Assembly (NCBI RefSeq): GCF_022288725.1
Contig: NZ_JAKNTA010000005.1
Location: forward strand, 646,457 to 710,456
DNA length: 64,000 bases
DNA from: Kitasatospora sp. A2-31
GTDB lineage: Bacteria; Actinomycetota; Actinomycetes; Streptomycetales; Streptomycetaceae
Reading direction: 5' to 3'
Made by a program: the position numbers and the translations under genes. Under the pieces are notes generated by a model. The model saw nothing but the letters and a program-made list of their open reading frames with translations, did not search any database and was not told the origin of the DNA. Below, one piece after another: positions 35,890-43,740 of this stretch. The number at the start of each line of letters is the position of its first letter. The first letter of the stretch is position 1.

Positions 35890-36788
35890 GCGCCGTGCAG
35901 ACCGGGGCCGACACCTTCCGGCTCGGCGCGGTCATCATCACCATGGGCAACCGGCCGGAGGAGCTCAACGCCCTGATCGCCTCGGTCCGCGCCCAGGAGG
36001 GCCCGCGGATCGAGCTGGCCGTGGTCGCCAACGGCGCCCCGCTGCCGCCCCTGCCCGCCGACGTGCGCAGCGTCGAGCTGCCGGAGAACCTCGGCATCCC
36101 GGGCGGGCGCAACGTCGGCATCGAGCTGTTCGGCAAGGACGGCCGGGACGTCGACGCCGTGCTCTTCCTGGACGACGACGGCCTGCTGCCGGGCACCGAC
36201 TCGGCCCGGCTGCTGCGCGAGGCCTTCACGGCCGACCCGCGGCTGGGCATCGTCAGCTTCCGCATCGCCGATCCCGAGACCGGCGTCACCCAGCGCCGGC
36301 ACGTCCCCCGGCTGCGGGCGAGCGACCCGCTGCGCTCGTCCCGGGTGACCACCTTCCTGGGTGGTGCGAGCGCGGTGCGCTGCACGGTGTTCGAGCAGGC
36401 CGGACAGCTGCCCGCCGAGTTCTTCTACGCGCACGAGGAGACCGACCTCGCGTGGCGCGCGGCGGACGCCGGCTGGGCCATCGACTACCGGGCCGACGTG
36501 GTGCTCCACCACCCGGCGACCTCGCCCGCCCGGCACGCCGCGTACTTCCACAACGTGGCCCGGAACAGGGTCTGGCTCGCCCGGCGGAACCTTCCGGCCG
36601 TGTTGGTGCCTCTCTACTTGGGAACCTGGTTCCTGCTCACGCTGGCCCGCCGCCCCTCCGGGGAGGCACTGAAGGCCTGGTGGGGCGGGTTCCGGGCGGG
36701 CTGGCGCGAACCCTGCGGTGAGCGGCGGCCCATGCGATGGCGTACCGTTTGGCAACTGACCAGGCTGGGCCGACCGCCGGTCGTCTGA
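35886..36788 (+). CDS. Family 2 glycosyltransferase
   Basis: 300 residues. The GT-A start LGAVIITMGNRPEELNALIASV, the donor-binding VELPENLGIPGGRNVGIE, and the DXD-like FLDDDGLLP are typical of the rhamnosyl/galactosyl GT2 branch. The acceptor region has FFYAHEETDLAWRA (ED-type catalytic acid region). A hydrophobic stretch near the C-terminus (PLYLGTWFLLTLA) may contact membrane. GTG 35886 overlaps the previous stop. It probably glycosylates the product of the CDP-alcohol pathway. A hairpin follows. Confidence 0.9.
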   Translation: MSAVQTGADTFRLGAVIITMGNRPEELNALIASVRAQEGPRIELAVVANGAPLPPLPADVRSVELPENLGIPGGRNVGIELFGKDGRDVDAVLFLDDDGLLPGTDSARLLREAFTADPRLGIVSFRIADPETGVTQRRHVPRLRASDPLRSSRVTTFLGGASAVRCTVFEQAGQLPAEFFYAHEETDLAWRAADAGWAIDYRADVVLHHPATSPARHAAYFHNVARNRVWLARRNLPAVLVPLYLGTWFLLTLARRPSGEALKAWWGGFRAGWREPCGERRPMRWRTVWQLTRLGRPPVV

Positions 36789-36809
36789 TCCGTCGGACGA
36801 CCGAAGCGA

Positions 36810-36846
36810 CGGCCTGCCACTGCGTCGCGAGCCGCAGGGCAGGCCG
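36810..36846 (+). terminator. Hairpin between the GT2 and ABC permease genes
   Basis: CGGCCTGCC and GGCAGGCCG form the outer stem, with CTGCG/CGCAG as an inner extension. It begins 22 bases after the GT2 stop. It could end or attenuate the first part of the gene set, leaving the ABC pair partly separate. Confidence 0.5.
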
Positions 36847-36972
36847 ATCGCACCGGCCGGTGGACCAGCACCGGCCGCAACCCCCGTGATCCGAGTGGAT
36901 CCCCATCGGCGAAAGGCCGGCGGACCCCCGCCGACCGGCCCGCCCCGACCCGATCCCGCGCGAAGGACGAAT

Positions 36973-37914
36973 GTGTCGACAGTGAGTGAACCCGTCAGCC
37001 TCTCAGCCCCGAGGGGGGCGGACGCAGGCCTGACCCCCAAGCAGCTTGCGGACAAGTACGGCCTGGCGGTCAGTGGCAGACGACCCGGCCTGGTCGCCTA
37101 CACCAAGCAGCTCTGGGCCCGCCGGCACTTCATCTGGGCCTTCGCCACCGCCCGCCTGGTGGCCCAGTACACCGACGCCAAGCTCGGCCAGCTCTGGCAG
37201 GTCGTGACCCCGCTGCTGAACTGCGCGGTCTTCTACCTCGTCTTCGGTGTGATCCTGAAGAACAAGGACGGGTTCCCCGAGGGCACCTACACCGCCTGGC
37301 TCTGCATCGGCGTCTTCGTCTTCCAGTTCACCCAGAACGCCGTGCAGTCCGGCACCCGGGCGATCTCCGACAACCTCGGGCTGATCCGCGCCCTGCACTT
37401 CCCCCGGGCCTCGCTGCCGATCGCCTTCACCGTGATCCAGCTCCAGCAGCTGCTGATCTCGATGGTCGTCCTGGTCGGCGTCGTGCTGGCGAGCGGCATC
37501 GCGCCGGGCCGCACCTGGGTCCTGGTGGTGCCGGCGCTGCTCCTGCAGTCGATGTTCAACACCGGCATCGCCCTGGTGATGGCCCGGATCGGCTCCAAGA
37601 CCAGCGACATCTCCCAGCTGATTCCGTTCGCGATGCGGGCCTGGATGTTCCTGTCCGGCGTGATGTTCAGCATCCAGGACAAGATCAACGGCTGGCCGCC
37701 GTTCTGGCAGAAGGTGATGCAGCTCAACCCGGCCTCGGTCTACATGGACCTGGTCCGGCACGCGCTGGCCCCCGTCATCTACAACAAGCACGTCGCCCAG
37801 CACCAGGAGTTCCCGGCGCACCAGTGGAAGTTCGGCATCGCCTGGGCGGTCGGGATGTTCGTCATCGGATACGTCTTCTTCTGGAAGGCCGAGGAGGAGT
37901 ACGGCCGTGGCTGA
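36973..37914 (+). CDS. ABC-2 type permease (TagG/Wzm-like exporter)
   Basis: 313 residues with about six membrane helices. It fits the polysaccharide/teichoic-acid exporter class: cytoplasmic amphipathic segment FAWTARLV-like (IWAFATARLVAQYTDAKLGQ), then LWQVVTPLLNCAVFYLVFGV and RAWMFLSGVMFSIQDKI before the last helices. GTG 36973 follows GAAGGA; GTG 36886 would add 29 residues. It overlaps the ATPase gene by 8 bases. The pair should export a lipid-linked glycan or modified lipid made by the preceding enzymes. Confidence 0.9.
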   Translation: MSTVSEPVSLSAPRGADAGLTPKQLADKYGLAVSGRRPGLVAYTKQLWARRHFIWAFATARLVAQYTDAKLGQLWQVVTPLLNCAVFYLVFGVILKNKDGFPEGTYTAWLCIGVFVFQFTQNAVQSGTRAISDNLGLIRALHFPRASLPIAFTVIQLQQLLISMVVLVGVVLASGIAPGRTWVLVVPALLLQSMFNTGIALVMARIGSKTSDISQLIPFAMRAWMFLSGVMFSIQDKINGWPPFWQKVMQLNPASVYMDLVRHALAPVIYNKHVAQHQEFPAHQWKFGIAWAVGMFVIGYVFFWKAEEEYGRG

Positions 37915-38716
37915 CACCGATCTGCGCAAGGGCCTGAGCGTCCCGGACGCCGACGTCGCGCGCGAGCCCACCGTGGTGGTCGACGACGTGCACATCGTCT
38001 ACAAGGTGCACGGCGCCGGTTCCGGCAAGGGCAGCGCCACCTCCGCGATGAGCCGCATCATCAGCCGCAAGCGCGCCGCCGGCGTGCGCGAGGTGCACGC
38101 GGTCAAGGGGATCAGCTTCACCGCCTACAAGGGTGAGGCGATCGGCCTGATCGGCTCCAACGGCTCGGGCAAGTCGACCATGCTCGCGGCCATCGCGGGC
38201 CTGCTGCCGACCGAGCGCGGCGCCATCTACACCAACGGCCAGCCCTCGCTGCTGGGCGTCAACGCGGCGCTCATGAACGAGCTCACCGGTGAGCGCAACG
38301 TGGTGCTCGGCTGCCTGGCGATGGGGATGACCCCGGCCCAGGTGAGGGCGCGCTACCAGGAGATCGTCGACTTCTCCGGCATCAACGACAAGGGCGACTT
38401 CATCTCCCTGCCGATGCGCACCTACTCCTCCGGCATGGGCGCCCGTCTGCGGTTCTCCATCGCGGCGGCGAAGACCCACGACGTGCTGCTGATCGACGAG
38501 GCGCTGGCCACCGGCGACCAGTCGTTCCAGCAGCGCAGCAAGGCCCGGATCGACGAGCTGCGCAAGTCCGCCGGTACGGTCTTCCTGGTCAGCCACGACA
38601 ACGCCTCGATCCGCGAGGTCTGCGAGCGGACCATCTGGATCGAGGCCGGCGAGCTGGTCATGGACGGCCCGACCGAGGAGGTCGTCGGCCGGTACGAGCG
38701 CGGCGAGCGCCCGTAG
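37907..38716 (+). CDS. ABC ATPase (TagH/Wzt-like)
   Basis: 269 residues. Walker A is GLIGSNGSGKSTMLAAIAG. The signature is YSSGMGARLRFSIA, the YSSGM variant characteristic of Wzt/TagH-type glycan exporters. Walker B is VLLIDEALATGD and the H-loop VFLVSHD. It has an N-terminal extension with a basic stretch (SRIISRKRAAG) and lacks the C-terminal carbohydrate-binding domain of some Wzt proteins, so export probably does not depend on end-cap recognition. GTG 37907 overlaps the permease. Strong terminator just downstream. Confidence 0.93.
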   Translation: MADTDLRKGLSVPDADVAREPTVVVDDVHIVYKVHGAGSGKGSATSAMSRIISRKRAAGVREVHAVKGISFTAYKGEAIGLIGSNGSGKSTMLAAIAGLLPTERGAIYTNGQPSLLGVNAALMNELTGERNVVLGCLAMGMTPAQVRARYQEIVDFSGINDKGDFISLPMRTYSSGMGARLRFSIAAAKTHDVLLIDEALATGDQSFQQRSKARIDELRKSAGTVFLVSHDNASIREVCERTIWIEAGELVMDGPTEEVVGRYERGERP

Positions 38717-38733
38717 CGCCGCCCGGCCCGCAT

Positions 38734-38776
38734 GCAGGGGCCGGTGACCGGGACACCCCCGGTCACCGGCCCCTGC
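38734..38776 (+). terminator. Strong terminator after the ABC exporter
   Basis: A perfect 19-bp stem (GCAGGGGCCGGTGACCGGG with its complement) and a 5-base loop, 17 bases past the stop. It cleanly separates the exporter set from the hopanoid cluster. Confidence 0.88.
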
Positions 38777-38956
38777 GGCGTTCCCGGGCCCGACCGGGGC
38801 GCCAGGCGGGCGTTCGGGCGCCGCCGGTGGTCGCCCGGGTGGCCCGCCGCTGCCCGGGTGAGCGCCCCGTGCGCCGGGCGGGGCGCCCTTCTCCGGCGCG
38901 GCCGGTGGTGTCAGGCTGTAGGCGCGGGGGTGGTGTGTCGCACGGGACTCCCGGTA

Positions 38957-38972
38957 TCGGACGCGTGTCCGA
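38957..38972. promoter_or_regulatory. Palindrome upstream of hpnC
   Basis: TCGGAC-GCGT-GTCCGA, 38 bases before the hpnC start. A TGTAGAAC stretch near 38995 is a possible -10. A candidate operator for the hopanoid operon; no regulator gene is adjacent. Confidence 0.4.
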
Positions 38973-39009
38973 CTCGGGCCGGGCGTGCGGAGCGGTGTAG
39001 AACGGGGGA

Positions 39010-39999
39010 GTGACTGCAGTGTCGGCTTCGGCCCAGCCCAGTAGTGAGCCAGCGGACCGTTCGACGGGGGTGACGCTGGACAAGGCGAACGCGGAGAACT
39101 TCCCGGTCGCCCCGTTCTTCCTGCCCGCCGCCTGGCGGGGCGACCTGATGGCCGTCTACGGCTTCGCCCGGCTGGTGGACGACGCCGGCGACGGCGACCT
39201 CGCCGATCCGGCCGGCGCCGCCCGGCTGCTCGGGGTCGCCGAACGGCCCCCCGCCACCCCTTCGGCCCAGAGCGGCCCGCCCACTCCGGCGGAGACCGCC
39301 TTCCGGCTCGCGCTGCTCGACGGGCTGGAGCAGGACCTCGACCGGGTCTTCGAGTCCGCCCTGCACCCCGCGGCCGCCGAGGCCCCCCGCCACCCGCTGC
39401 TGCGGGCTCTCGTCCCCGTGGTGGACCGGCACGGCCTGACCCCGGAGCCGTTCCGCCGGCTGATCGAGGCCAACCGGGTGGACCAGACCACCACCCGCTA
39501 CGCCACCTACGACGACCTGATCGGCTACTGCACGCTCTCCGCCGACCCGGTCGGCCGCCTCGTCCTGGCCATCGCCGGCGTCTCCACCCCCGAGCGGATC
39601 GAGCTCTCGGACGCCGTCTGCAGCGCCCTCCAGGTGGTCGAACACCTCCAGGACGTCGCGGAGGACCTCTCCCACGGCCGGATCTACCTGCCGGCCGAGG
39701 ACCTCGACCGGTTCGGCGTCACCGAGGCCGAGCTCGCCGCGCCGACCGCCGGCGGCGCGGTCCGCGAGCTGATCGCCTTCGAGGCCGACCGGGCCCGCAC
39801 CCTGCTCGACCGCGGCGCGCCGTTGGTAGGTACGGTTCGGGGGAGGCTTCGACTGCTCCTGGCGGGATTCACCGCCGGGGGGTACGCGGCCCTGGCGGCC
39901 ATCGAGGACGCCGGGTACGACGTGCTCGCCCAGCAGGCGAAGCCGGACAAGCGCCGCCTCGCAGCGAAGGCGGCGGCCATCTTCGCGAAGGGAAGGTGA
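39010..39999 (+). CDS. hpnC: Hydroxysqualene synthase HpnC (squalene/phytoene synthase family)
   Basis: 329 residues. Two Asp-rich motifs of head-to-head prenyl synthases are present: GFARLVDDAGDGDL and QDVAEDLSHGRIYLPAEDL. It should convert presqualene diphosphate to hydroxysqualene in the HpnCDE route. GTG 39010 follows GGGGGA, with another in-frame GTG at 39019. The stop overlaps hpnD as GTGA. It is the first gene of the hopanoid operon. Confidence 0.93.
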   Translation: MTAVSASAQPSSEPADRSTGVTLDKANAENFPVAPFFLPAAWRGDLMAVYGFARLVDDAGDGDLADPAGAARLLGVAERPPATPSAQSGPPTPAETAFRLALLDGLEQDLDRVFESALHPAAAEAPRHPLLRALVPVVDRHGLTPEPFRRLIEANRVDQTTTRYATYDDLIGYCTLSADPVGRLVLAIAGVSTPERIELSDAVCSALQVVEHLQDVAEDLSHGRIYLPAEDLDRFGVTEAELAAPTAGGAVRELIAFEADRARTLLDRGAPLVGTVRGRLRLLLAGFTAGGYAALAAIEDAGYDVLAQQAKPDKRRLAAKAAAIFAKGR

Positions 40000-40898
40000 A
40001 CGCCCGAGTGGCGGCATCACCACTGGCGTCGGCGCAGGTCATGGCGGCGTACCGGTACTGCGAGGCAGTCACCGGACTGCAGGCCCGCAACTTCAGCTAC
40101 GGCATCCGTCTGCTGCCGGAGCCGAAGCGGCTGGCCATGTCGGCCCTGTACGCCCTGGCCCGCCGGGTCGACGACATCGGCGACGGGGACCTCCCCGACG
40201 ACCGCAAGGCCGAGGCGCTGCTGCGCACCCGCGAGCTGCTGGACGAGATCCGGGCCGGCGTGGTCGCCGAGGACGACACCGACCCGATCAAGGTCGCCCT
40301 GGCCGACGCCGCCCGGCGGTTCCCGATCCCGCTCGGCGGTTTCGACGAGCTGATCGACGGCGTCGAGATGGACCTCAAGGGCGCCGAGTACCAGACGTAC
40401 GAGGAGCTCAAGGTCTACTGCCGCTGCGTCGCGGGCGCGATCGGCCGGCTCTCGCTCGGCGTCTACGGCTGCGACGACCCGGAGCGCGGCGCGGACTACG
40501 CCGACACCCTGGGCCTGGCGCTGCAGCTCACCAACATCCTGCGCGACCTGCGCGAGGACGCCCTGAACGGCCGCACGTACCTGCCCGCCGAGGACCTCGT
40601 GAGGTTCGGCTGCCAGCAGGGCTTCGCGCTGTCCCGGCCCCCGGCCGGAGCGGACTTCGCCGGTCTGGTGGCGTTCGAGGCCGCCCGGGCCCAGGCCGCC
40701 TTCGAGGAGGGCCTGCGGCTGCTGCCGATGCTCGACCGCCGCAGCCGCGCCTGCACCGCGGCGATGGCCGGCATCTACCACCGGCTGCTCGGCCGGATCG
40801 CCGCCGACCCGGAGTCGGTGCTGCGCGGCCGGGTCTCGCTGCCGGGCTGGGAGAAGGCGTACGTGGCGCTTTCCGGGCTCGCCGGGGGGCGTTCTTGA
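39996..40898 (+). CDS. hpnD: Presqualene diphosphate synthase HpnD
   Basis: 300 residues. The Asp-rich motifs are ALARRVDDIGDGDLPDD and LTNILRDLREDALNGRTYLP. HpnD condenses two farnesyl diphosphates to presqualene diphosphate. GTG 39996 overlaps the hpnC stop. The end overlaps a possible TTG of the following small frame. Confidence 0.94.
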   Translation: MNARVAASPLASAQVMAAYRYCEAVTGLQARNFSYGIRLLPEPKRLAMSALYALARRVDDIGDGDLPDDRKAEALLRTRELLDEIRAGVVAEDDTDPIKVALADAARRFPIPLGGFDELIDGVEMDLKGAEYQTYEELKVYCRCVAGAIGRLSLGVYGCDDPERGADYADTLGLALQLTNILRDLREDALNGRTYLPAEDLVRFGCQQGFALSRPPAGADFAGLVAFEAARAQAAFEEGLRLLPMLDRRSRACTAAMAGIYHRLLGRIAADPESVLRGRVSLPGWEKAYVALSGLAGGRS

Positions 40899-40941
40899 TT
40901 CTTGCCGCAGTTCTGTCACGCTGTGTCAGCGGGGAATCACT

Positions 40942-41077
40942 GATGGGTGGAACCGTGTTGTCCACCGTGTTGGGCACGACCGTGCCGGGCGCGGCCGCCT
41001 CGGCCACGACCGTGTCGACCACGAGTGCCCCGGCCGCCGTCCGGCCGGGTGCCGGATGCGAGGGGGAGGGCCGATGA
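40942..41077 (+). CDS. Possible 44-residue protein between hpnD and hpnE
   Basis: An ATG at 40942 (GCGGGGA upstream) opens a 44-residue Thr/Val/Ala-rich frame (starts MGGTVLSTVLGTTV). Its stop overlaps the hpnE ATG as ATGA. A longer version could start at TTG 40895, overlapping hpnD, but its early codons have unusually low third-position GC. I recall a small hypothetical gene at this place in other Streptomyces hopanoid clusters. No domain is recognised; it may serve only translational coupling. Confidence 0.35.
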
Positions 41078-42507
41078 CCGGGCGAGCCGATGCCGCGCGC
41101 CCGGCCGCCGTGGTCGTCGGCGGCGGCCTCGCGGGCATCACCGCCGCGCTGCGGCTGGCCGAGGCCGACCACCGGGTCACCCTGGTCGAGGGGCGCCCCC
41201 GGCTGGGCGGCCTGGCCTTCTCGTTCCAGCGCGGCGAGCTGACCGTCGACAACGGCCAGCACGTCTACCTGCGCTGCTGCACCGCCTACCGCGGACTGCT
41301 GGACCGCCTCGGCGCGAGCCGCCTGGTCCACCTCCAGGACCGGCTGGACGTGCCGGTGCTCGGCGTCTCCGGCCCCGAGGGCGCCCCCGAGCGCACCCTG
41401 GGCCGGCTGCGCCGGGCCGGCCTGCCCGTCCCGCTCCACCTGGCCGGCAGCCTGGCCCGCTACCCCCACCTGGGCCCGGCCGACCGCGCCCGGGTGGTCC
41501 GCGGCGCGCTCGCGCTGCAGGGCCTGGACCTCGCCGACCCGGCCCTGGACGCCGTCTCCTTCGGTGCCTGGCTGCGCGGCAACGGGCAGAACGACCGGAC
41601 CGTCGCCGCCCTCTGGGACCTCGTCGGCGTCGCCACCCTGAACGCCCGGGCCGACCAGGTGTCGCTGGCGCTGGCCGCGATGGTGTTCAAGACCGGTCTG
41701 CTCTCCGATCCGGGCGCCTCCGACATCGGGATGGCGGCCGTCCCGCTCGGCCGGATCCACCACGATCGGGCGCTCGCCGAGCTCGAGCGCGCCGGCGTCA
41801 CGGTGCTGCTGCGCGCCCGGGCCGCCGAGCTCAAGCCCGCCTCGCCGCAGCACGCCGTCCGGCTGGAGGGCGGCGAGCTGCTCGCCGCCGACACCGTGGT
41901 GCTGGCCGGTGCCCAGGACACCGCCGCCGCACTGCTGCCTCCGGACGCCGTTCCCGGGCAGGACCGGCTGGCCGGCTTCGGCACCGCGCCGATCCTCAAC
42001 GTCCACGTGGTCTACGACCGCAAGGTGCTGCGCCGCCCGTTCTTCGCCGCGCTCGGCTCGCCGGTCCAGTGGGTCTTCGACCGCACCGAGCACTCCGGTC
42101 TGGCCGGCACCGCGCTCGGCCGGGAGCACCCCGGCGCCCAGTACCTGGCCCTCTCGCAGTCCGCCGTGCAGGACGAGATCGACCTGCCGGTGGCCGAGCT
42201 GCGCCGCCGCTACCTGCCGGAGCTGGCCCGCCTGCTCCCGGCCGCGGGCGGCGCCGAGGTGCTGGACTTCTTCGTCACCCGTGAGCGCACCGCCACCTTC
42301 GACCCGGCCCCGGGCACCGCCGCGGTGCGCCCGTCCGCCCGGACGCGGGTCCCGGGCCTGCTGCTGGCCGGCGCGTGGACGGCCACCGGCTGGCCCGCCA
42401 CCATGGAAGGCGCCGTCCGCAGCGGCCACGCCGCGGCCGACGCCGCGCTGGCCGCCGCCGGCACCCGGCTCCCGGTGGACCGGGGCGACGGGAGGTGGCC
42501 CAGGTGA
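41074..42507 (+). CDS. hpnE: Hydroxysqualene dehydroxylase HpnE (FAD amine-oxidase-like)
   Basis: 477 residues. FAD-binding N-terminus AVVVGGGLAGITAALRLAE, with VTLVEGRPRLGGLAF following, as in phytoene-desaturase-like flavoproteins. The C-terminal FAD region is GLLLAGAWTATGWPATMEGA. HpnE reductively removes the hydroxyl of hydroxysqualene to give squalene. ATG 41074 is preceded by AGGGGGAGGG. The stop overlaps a GTG that could start the next gene. Confidence 0.94.
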   Translation: MTGRADAARPAAVVVGGGLAGITAALRLAEADHRVTLVEGRPRLGGLAFSFQRGELTVDNGQHVYLRCCTAYRGLLDRLGASRLVHLQDRLDVPVLGVSGPEGAPERTLGRLRRAGLPVPLHLAGSLARYPHLGPADRARVVRGALALQGLDLADPALDAVSFGAWLRGNGQNDRTVAALWDLVGVATLNARADQVSLALAAMVFKTGLLSDPGASDIGMAAVPLGRIHHDRALAELERAGVTVLLRARAAELKPASPQHAVRLEGGELLAADTVVLAGAQDTAAALLPPDAVPGQDRLAGFGTAPILNVHVVYDRKVLRRPFFAALGSPVQWVFDRTEHSGLAGTALGREHPGAQYLALSQSAVQDEIDLPVAELRRRYLPELARLLPAAGGAEVLDFFVTRERTATFDPAPGTAAVRPSARTRVPGLLLAGAWTATGWPATMEGAVRSGHAAADAALAAAGTRLPVDRGDGRWPR

Positions 42508-42644
42508 CCCGGGGCCCCGCCGCCGGTCCCGGCGACCCCGCGAGAGCCGGCCGGTCCGTCGCCGCCGGCCGTACCGGCCTCATCGACATCGCAAGCGCCC
42601 GGCCGTCCCGTGCGGCCCGGCACCACCAGGGAGAGGGAAAGCAC

Positions 42645-43733
42645 GTGGAGTCACGCACCGGCACTGCCGTCGGAGGCACGGCGCACGCCGAACCGGTCTC
42701 GGTGCCGGAGCTGCTCGCCCGTAGCCGAACGCTCTGCACCCCGCCGCTGAAGGCCGCCGTCGCCCGTCTGGCGGCACCGATGGACACCGTCGCCGCGTAC
42801 CACTTCGGCTGGATCGACCGGGACGGCACGCCGTCCGCGGGGGACGGCGGCAAGGCCGTCCGCCCGGCCCTGGCGCTGCTCTCCGCCCAGGCCGTGGGCG
42901 CTCCGTCCGAGGCCGGCGTGCCCGGTGGGGTGGCTGTTGAACTGGTGCACAACTTCTCCCTGCTCCATGATGATCTGATGGACGGTGACGAGACCAGACG
43001 GCACCGGGCCACCGCCTGGACGGTCTTCGGTCCGGCCCAGGCGATCCTGGTCGGCGACGCCCTGGCGACGCTCGGTACCGAGGTGCTGCTCGACGCGGCC
43101 ACCTCCGGTGACGCGAGCGCCACCGACGCCGCGCGCGCCGTCCGTCTGCTCACCACCGCGACCCGCAAGCTCATCGACGGCCAGGCCATGGACGTCGCCT
43201 TCGAGCAGCGGGACAGCGTCACCGTCAACGAGTGCCTGGAGATGGAGGGAGGCAAGACCGCCGCCCTGCTCGCCGCAGCCTCGGCGATCGGCGCCGTCCT
43301 GGCCGGCGCCGACGACCGCGTCTCGGGCGCGCTGGAGCGCTACGGGCACCACCTGGGCCTGGCGTTCCAGGCGGTGGACGACCTGCTCGGCATCTGGGGC
43401 GCCACCGAGGTCACCGGCAAGCCGCACTGGGGCGACCTGCGCCAGCGCAAGAAGTCCCTGCCGGTCGCCGCCGCCCTCGCGGAGGGCGGTGCCGCCTCCC
43501 GCAAGCTCGCCGAGCAGTTGGCCGACCCGACCGGGCGGGGTGAGGAGGGCGAGCCCGAGCTCGCCGCCCGCGCCGCCCTGATCGAGGAGGCCGGCGGCCG
43601 CGCCTGGACGCAGGAAGAGGCCCGCCGCCAGCACACGACTGCCCTCGCCGCCCTGGACGAGGTGCCCATGCCCGACGCAGTGCGCGAGCACTTCGTCGCA
43701 CTCGCCGAATTCGTGGTGGTACGAGAGAGGTGA
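42645..43733 (+). CDS. Polyprenyl synthetase (probable farnesyl diphosphate synthase)
   Basis: 362 residues from GTG 42645, which has AGGGAGAGGG about 6 bases upstream. An alternative GTG 42504 overlaps the hpnE stop and would add 47 non-conserved residues. The first Asp-rich motif is SLLHDDLMDGDETRRH. The second is FQAVDDLLGIWG, followed by the KKSLPVAAAL segment. In this cluster it should make farnesyl diphosphate for HpnD, though chain length cannot be fixed from sequence alone. It ends 7 bases before shc. Confidence 0.92.
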   Translation: MESRTGTAVGGTAHAEPVSVPELLARSRTLCTPPLKAAVARLAAPMDTVAAYHFGWIDRDGTPSAGDGGKAVRPALALLSAQAVGAPSEAGVPGGVAVELVHNFSLLHDDLMDGDETRRHRATAWTVFGPAQAILVGDALATLGTEVLLDAATSGDASATDAARAVRLLTTATRKLIDGQAMDVAFEQRDSVTVNECLEMEGGKTAALLAAASAIGAVLAGADDRVSGALERYGHHLGLAFQAVDDLLGIWGATEVTGKPHWGDLRQRKKSLPVAAALAEGGAASRKLAEQLADPTGRGEEGEPELAARAALIEEAGGRAWTQEEARRQHTTALAALDEVPMPDAVREHFVALAEFVVVRER

Positions 43734-43740
43734 CGTTACG

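Noticed and set aside
33256..38716. A phosphonate biosynthesis cluster
   Set aside because: Fe-ADH, nucleotidyltransferase and CDP-alcohol phosphotransferase also occur in phosphonolipid loci, but there is no phosphoenolpyruvate mutase or phosphonopyruvate decarboxylase here.
33256..38716. A standard wall teichoic acid locus
   Set aside because: The exporter looks like TagGH, but TagO, TagA, TagB and TagF-type genes are absent.
42504..42644. Start of the polyprenyl synthase at GTG 42504
   Set aside because: It would overlap hpnE neatly, but the added 47 residues are low-complexity, and GTG 42645 has a strong Shine-Dalgarno. Not fully excluded.
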